The notes below the pieces were generated by a model. That model did no database searches. It saw nothing but the letters and a program-made list of their open reading frames with translations, and was not told the origin of the DNA. Both the position numbers and the translations under genes were made by a program. A stretch of DNA of 64,000 bases from JAGWBD01 sp965197455 (GTDB taxonomy: Bacteria; Chloroflexota; Anaerolineae; Aggregatilineales; Phototrophicaceae): assembly GCA_965197455.1 (NCBI GenBank), contig OZ240208.1, positions 1,426,001 through 1,490,000 on the forward strand, given 5' to 3'. Of this stretch, positions 47,431-56,475 are shown piece by piece (positions within the stretch are counted from its first letter, which is position 1; each line of letters starts with the position of its first letter).

Positions 47431-48963
47431 TCAGGACGTCGCAGTCGGCAAAAGCGGCAGCGCAACGCCGCCCAGCGCGGCGCGCAGCGCCCGGCGCTCG
47501 TCCCAGGGGTACTCAATCTCGCCGAAGCACATGCTCTGTTCGTGGCCCTTGCCACAGGCCAGCACGACGTCGCCCGCCCGCGCCATCTGGCAAGCCTGCA
47601 GCAGCGCTTCAGCCCGATCCGCCACGCGCAGGAAGCTGCGCCCTTCTGCGCCGCCCGCTTCCTTGCAGGCCTGCGCCATCTCCGCCAGAATAGTATCCAG
47701 CGCTTCCGTGCGCGGGTCTTCGGCGGTGAACACGCTGATGTCCGCCAGCCGCGCCGCAATGGCCGGCATCATCCGGCGCTTCTCACGGTCGCGCAGTCCC
47801 GCGCAGCCGAAGACCACGATCAACCGGCCGTCAGGCGCCAGCAGCCTGCGCCCCGCCTGCAGCGCCTTCTCCAGCGCGTCCGGCGTGTGCGCGAAATCGA
47901 CGATGGCCGCGAAGTCCTGGCCCGCGTCCACGCGCTCCATGCGCCCGGGAATGGCGCTCACGTCAGCGATGCCCTGCGCAATGTGCTCCGCGCTGACCCC
48001 CTCAATCTGCTGCGCCGCGGCAATGGCCGCCAGACAATTGCTCACGTTGAATGCGCCCGTCAGCCGGGTCGAGATTTCCAGCGGCCGCCCACCCTCGGCC
48101 AGCCTCACCGTGAAACGCGCGCCTTGCGGGCTGTGTTCCACATCCAGCGCGCGCAGGGTCGCGTCGGACCCCACGCCAAAAGTGACCACTGCCCCGGGCG
48201 CCTGCCGCTTCACCCATGCCGTTTGCTCGTCATCAGCGTTGAGAATGGCGACGCCCCGCTCCGGCTGCAGCAGCGTCAACATGCGCGCCTTGGCTTCGCG
48301 ATAGGCCGCAAAGCTGCCGTGGAAATCGAGGTGCTCGTGCGTGATGTTGGTCAATACCGCGGCCGCCAGCGTGACGCCGTTGAGCCTCCCCTGCGCCAGG
48401 CCGTGGCTGGTCATCTCCAGCACACAGTGCGTCAGTCCGTTGGCGCACATCTGCGCCAGCAGCGCCTGCACCTGCGGCGCGCCCGGCGTGGTCACGTGCA
48501 GGCCGGTGTCGGCGCTGCTGCTGCCCAACTCGGCGGCAAGTGTGCTGATCAGGCCACTGCGCCCGCCGCTGGCTCGCTGCAGAATGCGCTGCAGCAAGGT
48601 GGCCGTGGTGGTCTTGCCATTGGTGCCGCTGACCCCCACGATGCACAGGCGTCGGGCAGGAAAATCCTGCCACGCGGCTGCCAGATACCCCAACGCCTCG
48701 CCGGCATTGCGCACCTGGGCCCAGGGCAGCGTCACGCCCTGCGGCGGCCGTTCGACCACCAGCGCTGCCGCGCCCCGCGCCATCGCCTGTTCCAGGAAAT
48801 CGTGGCCGTCCGCCGCCAGTCCCCGCCGTGCAACAAAGACTCCGCCCGGTTGCAACGCGCGGTGGTCTTCCTCGACCGGCGCGCGTATCAGCGTCTCACC
48901 GTTGACGCAAACGAGCTGCGCCGGCGGCAGTGCCTCAAGGAGCTGTGTGAATGCTTTGGCCAT
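47431..48963 (-). CDS. murE: UDP-N-acetylmuramoyl-tripeptide synthetase MurE
   Basis: The 510-residue Mur ligase has the ATP loop GVSGTNGKTTTATLL, the central NITHEHLDFHGSF and a C-terminal domain with FTAEDPRTEALD. MurE adds the third amino acid of the peptidoglycan stem. Diaminopimelate enzymes usually have DNPR; here the motif is EDPR, so Lys or Orn cannot be excluded. No other mur gene is near. ATG 48963 lies inside the tail of a hairpin and has no Shine-Dalgarno sequence. Confidence 0.93.
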   Translation of the reverse strand: MAKAFTQLLEALPPAQLVCVNGETLIRAPVEEDHRALQPGGVFVARRGLAADGHDFLEQAMARGAAALVVERPPQGVTLPWAQVRNAGEALGYLAAAWQDFPARRLCIVGVSGTNGKTTTATLLQRILQRASGGRSGLISTLAAELGSSSADTGLHVTTPGAPQVQALLAQMCANGLTHCVLEMTSHGLAQGRLNGVTLAAAVLTNITHEHLDFHGSFAAYREAKARMLTLLQPERGVAILNADDEQTAWVKRQAPGAVVTFGVGSDATLRALDVEHSPQGARFTVRLAEGGRPLEISTRLTGAFNVSNCLAAIAAAQQIEGVSAEHIAQGIADVSAIPGRMERVDAGQDFAAIVDFAHTPDALEKALQAGRRLLAPDGRLIVVFGCAGLRDREKRRMMPAIAARLADISVFTAEDPRTEALDTILAEMAQACKEAGGAEGRSFLRVADRAEALLQACQMARAGDVVLACGKGHEQSMCFGEIEYPWDERRALRAALGGVALPLLPTATS

Positions 48964-49035
48964 AAAGCAAACAGTGGGCTCACCGGTGTCCGGCGGCCCA
49001 CTGCCCGTATGCGCCTGTCAATTCAGGACAGGCGC
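48964..49035 (-). terminator. two hairpins between the ATP synthase operon and murE
   Basis: The first stem (GCGCCTGTC / GACAGGCGC, 49011-49035) includes the atpF stop codon. The second (CAGTGGGC / GCCCACTG, 48972-49003, with an inner CCGG/CCGG) is followed on the minus strand by TTTGCTTTATGG, where ATG is the murE start. The second looks like a weak terminator or attenuator that murE must pass. Confidence 0.55.
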
Positions 49036-49724
49036 TGCGACATTTCGTCCAGGCCGCTGCGGACGCTGCCATCGACCAGTTGGTCCTCGGCGCGCACAAT
49101 CAGGCCACCCAGGATCGCGGGGTCGACCTCAAAGGTCACGCTCTCCGCGCCAATCTGCTTCTGTACCTTCTGCTGCTCCGCGTCATCCAGCGGCATGGCG
49201 CTGACAACGGTGACCGCGCCGGAAAGCGAACTCGCGGCTTCCGGCACCTTGGCGAAAAAGTCGTCGATGAGCGCCTGCTGCTGCTTTTCGTTCAGCGAAG
49301 CGCCGATGAGTTGTTGCGCCACGGCGATGGAAATGGCCGCGACCTGGCCGCGCAGGCCAGCCAGTTGCATATCGCGCTCCGCCTGCGCCGCCTGACGCGC
49401 CTCGCTGCGGATGTTTTCCGCTTCCGTGCGCGCGTCCTGCTGCACCTGCTGCGCCACTTCTTCACCGCGCCCGCGGGCCTCATCAATGAGTCCCTGGGCC
49501 TCGTTGCGGGCCTGCTGCATGACTTTCTCCGCTTCGGTTTCCGCGTTCATGCGCGCGTTGGCCGCCTTTTCGGCGTCCTCCAGCCCGCGCTGAATGCGCG
49601 TGCGCCGGTCGCGCAGCACCGCAATCAGCGGATCATAAACGAAGCGCGTCAGCAGCACATAGATGACGATGAGTGCGATAATCTGGATGAGTAGATAACC
49701 GAGATTGATTCCAAGGGCTTCCAC
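49023..49724 (-). CDS. atpF: ATP synthase subunit b fused to a delta-like C-terminal domain
   Basis: The 233-residue protein starts at GTG 49724 behind GGAGGG. Residues 8-28 form one membrane helix, 30-155 a long coiled coil typical of subunit b (RFVYDPLIAVLRDRRTRI). About 165-233 (AVTVVSAMPLDDAEQQKVQK, then VDPAILGGLIVRAEDQLVDG) matches the C-terminal domain of subunit delta. The N-terminal helical domain of delta, which binds the top of F1, appears to be missing. Subunit b plus delta makes the peripheral stalk. The F1 genes do not follow. Confidence 0.88.
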   Translation of the reverse strand: MEALGINLGYLLIQIIALIVIYVLLTRFVYDPLIAVLRDRRTRIQRGLEDAEKAANARMNAETEAEKVMQQARNEAQGLIDEARGRGEEVAQQVQQDARTEAENIRSEARQAAQAERDMQLAGLRGQVAAISIAVAQQLIGASLNEKQQQALIDDFFAKVPEAASSLSGAVTVVSAMPLDDAEQQKVQKQIGAESVTFEVDPAILGGLIVRAEDQLVDGSVRSGLDEMSQRLS

Positions 49725-49745
49725 AGTCGTTTCCCTCCGACCAGC

Positions 49746-49985
49746 TCAGGACAGCACGAACAGGATGATCAGGGAAACGACCAGGGCATAGATGGCCACG
49801 GCCTCGGCGAAGGCCACACCCAGAATCATGTTGGTCTGGATGGTGCCCGTATGATCCGGGTTGCGCGCCATACCCTGCACAGCGCCGCCCACCGCGAGCC
49901 CGATGCCGATGCCGCCGCCCAGCGCGCCAATCATCGCCATGCCCGCGCCAATCGCCTTGCCTGCCACCACCACTGCTTCTTCCAT
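49746..49985 (-). CDS. atpE: ATP synthase subunit c
   Basis: The 79-residue proteolipid has two membrane helices, with GALGGGIGIGLAVGGAVQGMARNP in helix 1 and loop and VAFAEAVAIYALVVSLI in helix 2. Glu in AFAEAVAIY is the ion carrier. Absence of the Ser/Thr after it argues for protons rather than sodium. ATG 49985 has GGAGTGAGG upstream; the open frame continues to 50093 into the atpB region and is not used. Confidence 0.95.
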   Translation of the reverse strand: MEEAVVVAGKAIGAGMAMIGALGGGIGIGLAVGGAVQGMARNPDHTGTIQTNMILGVAFAEAVAIYALVVSLIILFVLS

Positions 49986-50052
49986 CTTCCTCACTCCTTC
50001 CAGATCGAGTCTGTTGTTGTGTTGTTTTGTCGCAATGTCAATTAACCGATGC

Positions 50053-51219
50053 TCAGTGCGCGCCGGCAGCAGCCTCCTCGTGCTGGTCCTCACCGTGATG
50101 CCCTTCCGTCGCCAGGCTCATGAAGATCGCCGTCAGCAGGCCAAAGACCACCGCCTGAATGATGCCGACGAAGAACTCGAGCAGGAAGAAGGGCCAGGGC
50201 ACAATCACCGGCACCAGAAAACTCATCACAAAGAGCAGGATCGAGCCAGCGAAAATGTTGCCCAGCAGCCTGAAGGCAAAGGACAGAATCTTCGCGAATT
50301 CACCGATCAACTCCAGCAGGCCAACCGCCACGTCAATGCCGCCCAGCGGCGACTTCAGCAGCGTGGAAAAGTTGAAAAACTTGGTCAGGTAACTCAACCC
50401 CAGCGCCCGGAAGCCCATCACCTGGATCATCACCACCGCGACCAGCGCGAGCGCCAGCGTCATGTTCAGGTCAGTGGAGGGCACGCGCACATAAGGCAAA
50501 ATCACCCAGGGCACGGAGGCATCGCCGGGTTCGACGTGATGCACATCGACTTCCGCGTGTTCGCCATCCGCCGCTTCCGCATGCTCGTCATCAGCGGCCA
50601 TGGCTATGCCCGAGTGACAACCAGCGTCCGTGCGCGCCTGCAAGTCTTCCGCCGACATCCCGGCCGCAGCCTCGGGGCTGACCCACGGGCATTGCTTGTT
50701 CACATAGTAGACGCCGCCGATGCTGGCCGTGTCAAAGCCGTCCAGCAGCTCCGTGTGGCCCTCCACCTCATGCGCGTGCGGATGCAGGAAGCCGATGCTG
50801 TCAATGCCCGGCACCAGCTCCAGCCAGTTGGAGAGCAGCACAACCAGGAAAATGGTCATGAACATCTTGAAGATGGGCCCCAGGTAACGCTCCGGCGCAA
50901 TGCCGCCGATGAAGCCGTACAGCCCTTCGAAGGCCATCTCGAAGAAGTTGTAGAAACCGCCGCGCGGCACCTCGCCACCATCTTTGGGTCGGCCGCGGCT
51001 GACCACGCGGATCAGCAGCGCGATGAGGATCCACACCACCACCGAGCCGACGAAGGTGTTGGTCACCGGCAGGCCGAAGACTTCCCGGCCGCCAGGATAT
51101 ATCTCGCCCGGCAACTGAATCACCGGCACCACCGGCGCCCAGTTGATCATCACCACCGCGCTGGCCAGCACCAGGATCAGCGCGATCCAGCGGCGCTTGC
51201 CGCTCCAGTTCAGGGTCAC
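50053..51219 (-). CDS. atpB: ATP synthase subunit a with a large polar insertion
   Basis: The 388-residue protein starts at GTG 51219, overlapping the stop of the upstream gene (GTGA) with GGAGGAAGG upstream. The proton channel helix with the essential Arg is present (FAFRLLGNIFAGS, Arg about 317), as is the last helix (PFFLLEFFVGIIQAVVFGLL). Residues about 145-240 form an insertion rich in His, Asp and Glu with two cysteines (177, 201), in the loop after the second helix, expected on the outer face. The tail is also His/Glu-rich. Confidence 0.93.
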   Translation of the reverse strand: MTLNWSGKRRWIALILVLASAVVMINWAPVVPVIQLPGEIYPGGREVFGLPVTNTFVGSVVVWILIALLIRVVSRGRPKDGGEVPRGGFYNFFEMAFEGLYGFIGGIAPERYLGPIFKMFMTIFLVVLLSNWLELVPGIDSIGFLHPHAHEVEGHTELLDGFDTASIGGVYYVNKQCPWVSPEAAAGMSAEDLQARTDAGCHSGIAMAADDEHAEAADGEHAEVDVHHVEPGDASVPWVILPYVRVPSTDLNMTLALALVAVVMIQVMGFRALGLSYLTKFFNFSTLLKSPLGGIDVAVGLLELIGEFAKILSFAFRLLGNIFAGSILLFVMSFLVPVIVPWPFFLLEFFVGIIQAVVFGLLTAIFMSLATEGHHGEDQHEEAAAGAH

Positions 51220-51479
51220 TGTTGTCCTTCCTCCTTCTGCGCCGCCAGGATTAAACGCGCCTGGTGTTGCGAATAGCGGTATATCGCCCACAATGAAAGG
51301 GGAATGCTCCCCAGCAACAAGATAAATATAAACAGCGGCTTCGTGCCCAGCGCCGCGTCCAGTGCCAGGCCGCCCAGCACCGCGCCCCCCGCAATCAGCA
51401 CCAGCAGCGCGCCCACCTGCGCAATGACCTTCGCCCCCAGCAGCAGCACCGGAGCCTTGTCGGGTCCGGGCTCGCTCAC
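51216..51479 (-). CDS. AtpZ/AtpI-like accessory protein of ATP synthase
   Basis: The 87-residue protein has two membrane helices (about 15-37 and 47-68), a charged N-terminus and C-terminus, and FIFILLLGSIPLSLWAIYRY, matching the AtpZ/AtpI position at the head of F0 operons. Such proteins help c-ring assembly or ion supply. GTG 51479 is chosen; GTG 51491 is possible. Confidence 0.75.
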   Translation of the reverse strand: MSEPGPDKAPVLLLGAKVIAQVGALLVLIAGGAVLGGLALDAALGTKPLFIFILLLGSIPLSLWAIYRYSQHQARLILAAQKEEGQQ

Positions 51480-51512
51480 AGTCGCGCGCACTCCGGTGGA
51501 ACGGCTGTGCAG

Positions 51513-51521
51513 ATTATCACA
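51513..51521 (-). promoter_or_regulatory. extended -10 promoter for the F0 operon
   Basis: The minus strand has TGT GATAAT in the nuoN-atpZ gap, 27-35 bases before the start codons. It suggests that the atp genes can be transcribed independently of nuo. Confidence 0.45.
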
Positions 51522-51599
51522 GACACATCCCGTTTTCCAGCGAACGCCCGCTGCTTCCGGGCAATATCCCTGCCCCGCTGCTCGACCACCGCTGCTCCT

Positions 51600-53102
51600 C
51601 TACGTCGCCTGGAACAGCGCCATGGCGCCGCGTACCGCCCATTCAAAGACCGGCTGCGCCGCCACCGTGCCCAGCAGCAGCACCGCAACACAGGGCACCG
51701 CCAGCGCCCAGCCCGCCGCGCGCGACAGCGGAATGGGATTCTCATCGTCGGCGCTGCGGTCAACGTACATCACCTTGATGACAATCAGGTAGTAATACAG
51801 GGCGACGATGGCGTTCAGCACGCCGATGATCGCCAGCCACGTCAGGTCCGCCTGCACCGCCGCATTGAACAGGAAGAACTTGCCGAAAAAGCCGGCCGTC
51901 GGCGGAATGCCGCCCAGCGACAGCAGCGCGATGGTCATCATCAATGCCAGCCACGGGCTGCGCCGGTTGAGCCCCGCCAGGTCAGCAATGGTCTCGCTGC
52001 CAGTCGCCTCGCTGAAGAACACCACCACCGCGAAGGCCAGCAGGTTGGTGAAGGTGTACATGAACAGGTAGAACCCGACCGCCGCCACGCCCTGTTCCGT
52101 CTGCGACTGGATGGCCGCCACGCCGATCAGCGCGTAGCCCGCCTGCGCAATCGAGGAATAGGCCAGCAGCCGCTTGATGTTCCGCTGCGACAGCGCCAGC
52201 ACGTTCCCCAGCGTCATCGAAATGACCGCCATCAGGGCCGCCAGACTGACCCAGAAGGCCTGAATTTCGTGCCCGCCGACGACCAGCGACTGCGGGAACA
52301 CGGCAATCAGGAAACGCACCAGCAGCGCGAAGCTGGCCGCCTTGCTCGCCACACTCACAAAGGCCGTCACTGGCGTGGGCGCGCCTTCATACATGTCCGG
52401 CGTCCAGAAGTGGAAGGGCGCCGCGCCAATCTTGAAACCGAAGCCGACCACTACCAGCGTCAGCGCAGCCAGCACCGGCAACACCGCTTCCCCGCTCGCC
52501 GCGGGTAGTTGCTCCGCCAGCGTGTACAAACTGGTCTGACCCGTGAAGCCGTAAAGGATGCTCAGGCCGAAGAGCATCAGCGCCGAGGCAAAGGCGCCAA
52601 ACAGGAAATACTTCATGCCGCTCTCGGCGGAACGCACATCATCGCGGCGGAAGGCCGCCAGAATGTAAAGCGGAATCGACAGCGTCTCCAGCCCCAGGAA
52701 CACCATGATCAGGTCGGCCGCGCTGCTCACCAGACAGGCGCCCAGCGTCGCCACCACCAGGATCAGATAGAACTCGCCCTGGCGTCCGTGGGCCCGCGTG
52801 TCGATCGTCATCAGCGCGGTCAGGGCCGCGCCCAGCAAAATCATCACCCGGAAAATCTGCCCCAGCGTGTCGTGGCGCAGCATGCCGCCCCACACCAGCT
52901 GACTGCCCGCGTCCGCCGGCGGCCCCCACACCAGCGGCGTCAACGCCAGCAGCGCCAGCCCCGCCACGGTCACCCACGCAATGTTGCGGCGGCGCTCCTT
53001 TGGCAAATAAACATCCAGAAACAGGATGACCATCGCCAGAATGGTCAGCCCCACCTCCGGCGCGATGGCCGGCAGGCTGCCCAGGAAGTCGAACTCAGCC
53101 AA
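51600..53102 (-). CDS. nuoN: NADH-quinone oxidoreductase subunit N
   Basis: The 500-residue antiporter-like protein has about 14 membrane helices with GLETLSIPLYILAAFRRDD, PFHFWTPDMYEGAPTPVTAF and RNIKRLLAYSSIAQAGYAL, which include the channel Lys and Glu residues. It is one of the proton-pumping subunits of complex I. It starts at TTG 53102 and overlaps the upstream nuoM stop by 8 bases. Confidence 0.95.
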   Translation of the reverse strand: MAEFDFLGSLPAIAPEVGLTILAMVILFLDVYLPKERRRNIAWVTVAGLALLALTPLVWGPPADAGSQLVWGGMLRHDTLGQIFRVMILLGAALTALMTIDTRAHGRQGEFYLILVVATLGACLVSSAADLIMVFLGLETLSIPLYILAAFRRDDVRSAESGMKYFLFGAFASALMLFGLSILYGFTGQTSLYTLAEQLPAASGEAVLPVLAALTLVVVGFGFKIGAAPFHFWTPDMYEGAPTPVTAFVSVASKAASFALLVRFLIAVFPQSLVVGGHEIQAFWVSLAALMAVISMTLGNVLALSQRNIKRLLAYSSIAQAGYALIGVAAIQSQTEQGVAAVGFYLFMYTFTNLLAFAVVVFFSEATGSETIADLAGLNRRSPWLALMMTIALLSLGGIPPTAGFFGKFFLFNAAVQADLTWLAIIGVLNAIVALYYYLIVIKVMYVDRSADDENPIPLSRAAGWALAVPCVAVLLLGTVAAQPVFEWAVRGAMALFQAT

Positions 53103-54822
53103 CTTGCGCCCCTCCCAGGATTGCCAGCACCGGCCCGACTCCGCTGGTGATCATCGGCGCCATCACGCCCGGCAACACGCCAATGATGAGCAGCGGCGAG
53201 CCCAGCAAGAGCAGCACCACGCGGTCAGTCACGGCGATGTCCCCGACCTCCGGATACAGCTTCGCGTTGAACTCGCCCAGGAACACCTGGCCGGTTACGC
53301 GCAGCACATAGGCCGCCGTGATGACGATGCCCAGCGCCGCGACCACCACGATGACCGAATAGTAGTTGCTCAGTTGCAGGCCACCGGCCTGCAACGTAAT
53401 CTGCTCCGAGGCCGCCCACATGCCGGTGAAGATGGGATATTCGGCAATGAAGCCGCTCAGGCCCGGCATGCCCATGCTGGCCAGGCCGCCGACGATGAAG
53501 GCCAGGCCCACCCAGGGCATGCGTTTGATGAATCCGCCCAGACTGGGGATGTCGCGCGTGTGCGCCTGGTCATATACCATCCCCACACAACCGAAGAACA
53601 GCGCCGTCATCGCGCCGTGGCTGAACATCTGCAGGCCCGCGCCGGTCATGCCAATCACGTTCATCGTGGCGAAGCCCATGCTCACCAGGCCCATGTGACT
53701 GACCGAGGAGAAGCCGATGACGTACTTGAAGTCGCGCTGCCGAAAGGCGATGAACGCACCGTAAACCACGTTGATGAGCGTGAGGAACACGATCCACGGC
53801 AAATGCACTTCGGCACCTTCGGGCAGCAGCTGCACACCCGCCCGCAGCGCCGCGTAGGCGCCCAGCTTCATCAGCACACCCGCGTGGATCATGGAGACGG
53901 CCGTCGGCGCCGCCACATGCCCGTCCGGGCTCCAGTTGTGAAAGGGGAAGACGCCCGCCAGCACTCCGAAGCCAATGAAGATGAAGGGGAACCACAGCCG
54001 CGCGAAGGTCAGCGTGTCGACTCCGCCGTAGCCCGGCACGTCAAACGCGCCTGACTCCGCCGCCAGCGACAGGTTGACCATGTCGAAACTGAGCGAGGTC
54101 GAGTTCTCTGCGACGATGCCGGCTTTGATAGCCTGCTGCAACACCGCCGCTCCGGCCGCGCTGCTGAACCAGCCGTCGGCCACCAGCACCATGGCGATCA
54201 CGCCCACCAGCGCCACCACCGAGCCGATCAGGATGTAGAGCGTCAGCTTCATCGATGCGTACTGGCGCAGCTCCACCCAGCCCCAGGTCGCAATCAACAG
54301 GTACATGGGGAAGATGGACAGCTCGTAGAAGAAGAACAGCGTGAACATGTCGATGGACACGAAGACGCCGTAGACACCCGCCACCAGCAACAGGAAGAAG
54401 GCCATGAATTCGCGCGTGCGGTCCTGAATGCGCCAGGAGACCAGTACGCCGGCCAGCGCCACCATGCCGGTCAGCAGCACCATCGGCGCGTTCAGCCCGT
54501 CCACGCCGACGTGATAGCCGATGCCCAGCGAGGGCACCCACTCGTACTGCTCCTCGAAGGCCAGGCCCTCGGCGAACATCTGCGTGCCGGCCATCGGCCC
54601 GCCCGCCGCCAGCAAAATCTGCTGGTTCGCGGTTACCTGCTCCACCTGGGCGTTGTAGCCCAGATAGACGGTCAGCGACAGCAGCAACACGGCCAGCGCC
54701 GCCGCCACCGCCACCCCGCGCACCAGGTCGCGCCGTTCGCCATTCATGAACAGGATGATGACGGCTGCAACGATCGGGATGAAGATGATGAGGCTCAGAA
54801 CCGGGAGTACAAGTTCGCTCAT
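53095..54822 (-). CDS. nuoM: NADH-quinone oxidoreductase subunit M, second copy
   Basis: The 575-residue antiporter-like protein has FFFYELSIFPMYLLIATWG, FPFHNWSPDGHVAAPTAVSM and FKYVIGFSSVSHMGLVSMGF, all NuoM hallmarks including channel Glu and Lys. It is homologous to but well diverged from the NuoM encoded just upstream, and its ATG overlaps that gene's stop (ATGA). A loop near residues 65-95 (MAGTQMFAEGLAFEEQYEWV) differs from the first copy. Having two NuoM genes is not the standard complex I layout. Confidence 0.93.
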   Translation of the reverse strand: MSELVLPVLSLIIFIPIVAAVIILFMNGERRDLVRGVAVAAALAVLLLSLTVYLGYNAQVEQVTANQQILLAAGGPMAGTQMFAEGLAFEEQYEWVPSLGIGYHVGVDGLNAPMVLLTGMVALAGVLVSWRIQDRTREFMAFFLLLVAGVYGVFVSIDMFTLFFFYELSIFPMYLLIATWGWVELRQYASMKLTLYILIGSVVALVGVIAMVLVADGWFSSAAGAAVLQQAIKAGIVAENSTSLSFDMVNLSLAAESGAFDVPGYGGVDTLTFARLWFPFIFIGFGVLAGVFPFHNWSPDGHVAAPTAVSMIHAGVLMKLGAYAALRAGVQLLPEGAEVHLPWIVFLTLINVVYGAFIAFRQRDFKYVIGFSSVSHMGLVSMGFATMNVIGMTGAGLQMFSHGAMTALFFGCVGMVYDQAHTRDIPSLGGFIKRMPWVGLAFIVGGLASMGMPGLSGFIAEYPIFTGMWAASEQITLQAGGLQLSNYYSVIVVVAALGIVITAAYVLRVTGQVFLGEFNAKLYPEVGDIAVTDRVVLLLLGSPLLIIGVLPGVMAPMITSGVGPVLAILGGAQVG

Positions 54823-56453
54823 CCAGTCAGGCCTCCGAGTATGCGCGTCACCGAGTCGTTGATGACGGCCAGGATCCAGTTCGGCGCCACGCCGGTGACC
54901 AGCATCAGCACCAGCAAGGGCGCAATCGCCAGCACTTCGCGCGGCTCAATCTCAAGCTGAACATCGCGCCAGCGCATGTTGAAGGGGCCGTGCAACACGC
55001 TGCGGATGCCCTTCAGAATGTAGGCGCCGGTGAAAAACAAGCCAATCATCGCCAGCACCGTCATCAGCGTGAACACCGGCCACGCGCCGCGCACCACCAG
55101 GAACTCGCCGACGAAGCCGTTCAGGCCCGGCAGCCCCAGACTGGCCATGCTGGTGAAGATGAATATGCCGCCGTAAATCGGCGCCTTCACCCAGAAGCCG
55201 CCGTACTCCCGCAGGTCGCGCGTGTGCGTCTTGTGGTAGATGGCTCCCGCCAGCAGGAACATGCCCGCCGAGCTGAGGCCGTGGTTGAACATCTGCAGCA
55301 CCGCGCCATTGGTCGCCAGTATCGCGTCCTGCATGCGCTCCGTGCCGCCTGTCACGAACTGCTCGCCCCAGGCCTGCGCCGCAACCGCCAGACCCAGCGC
55401 CACGAAGCCCATGTGATTCACCGAGCTGTAGGCTACCAGGCGCTTGATGTCGTTCTGCGCGAAGGCCGCCAAAGCCCCCAGCACAATGCCCAGCAGCGCC
55501 AGCAGCGCAAAGAGCGTGGCCGCGTTGGTCGCCGGCAACCCCAAAATCTGCACCGGCGCCACCCACACGTCCGGGAAGAGCGGGATCACCAGGCGCAGGA
55601 AGCCGTAGGCGCCCAGCTTGAGCATCGCGCCCGCCAGCAGCATCGAGCCTGCTGTCGGCGCTTCGCTGTGCGCGTCCGGCAGCCAGGTGTGGAAAGGCCA
55701 GATTGGCACCTTGATGGCGAAGGCCAGGAAGAAACCGAGGAAGGCGAAGCCCTTGACCGTCTCCAGCGGGATGCCGAGGAAGGTCGCGCCGACCGTGTTG
55801 GCCAGCGTCGGCCAGGTCTGCGTCAGCGTGACCATGTCGAAACTGGGCGCGCCCAGCTCGGCGGAGACCGCCCAGCCCACCAGCTGCGTCGCCAGCAGAA
55901 AGCCCAGCGAGCCCCCCAGCGAGTAAATCATGAACTTGACCGAGGCGTACTGTCGGCCCGGCCCGCCCCACTGGTTGATGAGGAAATACATCGGCACCAG
56001 GCTGAGCTCCCAGAAGACGAAGAAGGTCAGCAGGTCCAGCGTGACGAACACGCCCATCAGCCCGGTCTGGAAGAACAGCAGCAGCGCCATGTGCATGTTG
56101 ACGCGCTCTTCAATCTCCCAGCTGACCAGCACCGCCAGCGGCGTCAGAATGCCGGTGAGCAGCACCAGCACCGCGCTGATGCCGTCGATGCCGACGTGCC
56201 ACGAAGCGCCCATCAGCTCGAACCAGGGGAAACTCTGCTCCAGTACGTAGCCCGCGCCCGGCACCGGCTGCGGGCTGAACTGGTAATGGCGGAAGGCCAG
56301 AATGGCCAGCGCGGCCAGCCCCAGCCCCAGCCCCAGCGCGACCCAGCGCACCAGTCGCTTCTGTTGCGGCAGGATCAGCAGCAGCAACGCCGCCAGCGCC
56401 GGCGCAACGACCAGCGCCGACAGCAGGTCCAGTCCCAGGATCGAGTCAGTCAT
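54819..56453 (-). CDS. nuoM: NADH-quinone oxidoreductase subunit M, first copy
   Basis: The 544-residue protein has FFVFWELSLVPMYFLINQWG, WPFHTWLPDAHSEAPTAGSM and DIKRLVAYSSVNHMGFVALG, the classical NuoM signatures with channel Glu and Lys. ATG 56453 lies 22 bases after the nuoL stop; the longer frame to 56486 would overlap nuoL. It is the conventional NuoM in the L-M-N order. Confidence 0.95.
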   Translation of the reverse strand: MTDSILGLDLLSALVVAPALAALLLLILPQQKRLVRWVALGLGLGLAALAILAFRHYQFSPQPVPGAGYVLEQSFPWFELMGASWHVGIDGISAVLVLLTGILTPLAVLVSWEIEERVNMHMALLLFFQTGLMGVFVTLDLLTFFVFWELSLVPMYFLINQWGGPGRQYASVKFMIYSLGGSLGFLLATQLVGWAVSAELGAPSFDMVTLTQTWPTLANTVGATFLGIPLETVKGFAFLGFFLAFAIKVPIWPFHTWLPDAHSEAPTAGSMLLAGAMLKLGAYGFLRLVIPLFPDVWVAPVQILGLPATNAATLFALLALLGIVLGALAAFAQNDIKRLVAYSSVNHMGFVALGLAVAAQAWGEQFVTGGTERMQDAILATNGAVLQMFNHGLSSAGMFLLAGAIYHKTHTRDLREYGGFWVKAPIYGGIFIFTSMASLGLPGLNGFVGEFLVVRGAWPVFTLMTVLAMIGLFFTGAYILKGIRSVLHGPFNMRWRDVQLEIEPREVLAIAPLLVLMLVTGVAPNWILAVINDSVTRILGGLTG

Positions 56454-56475
56454 GCCCGTCCAGTCTCCACGCGCC

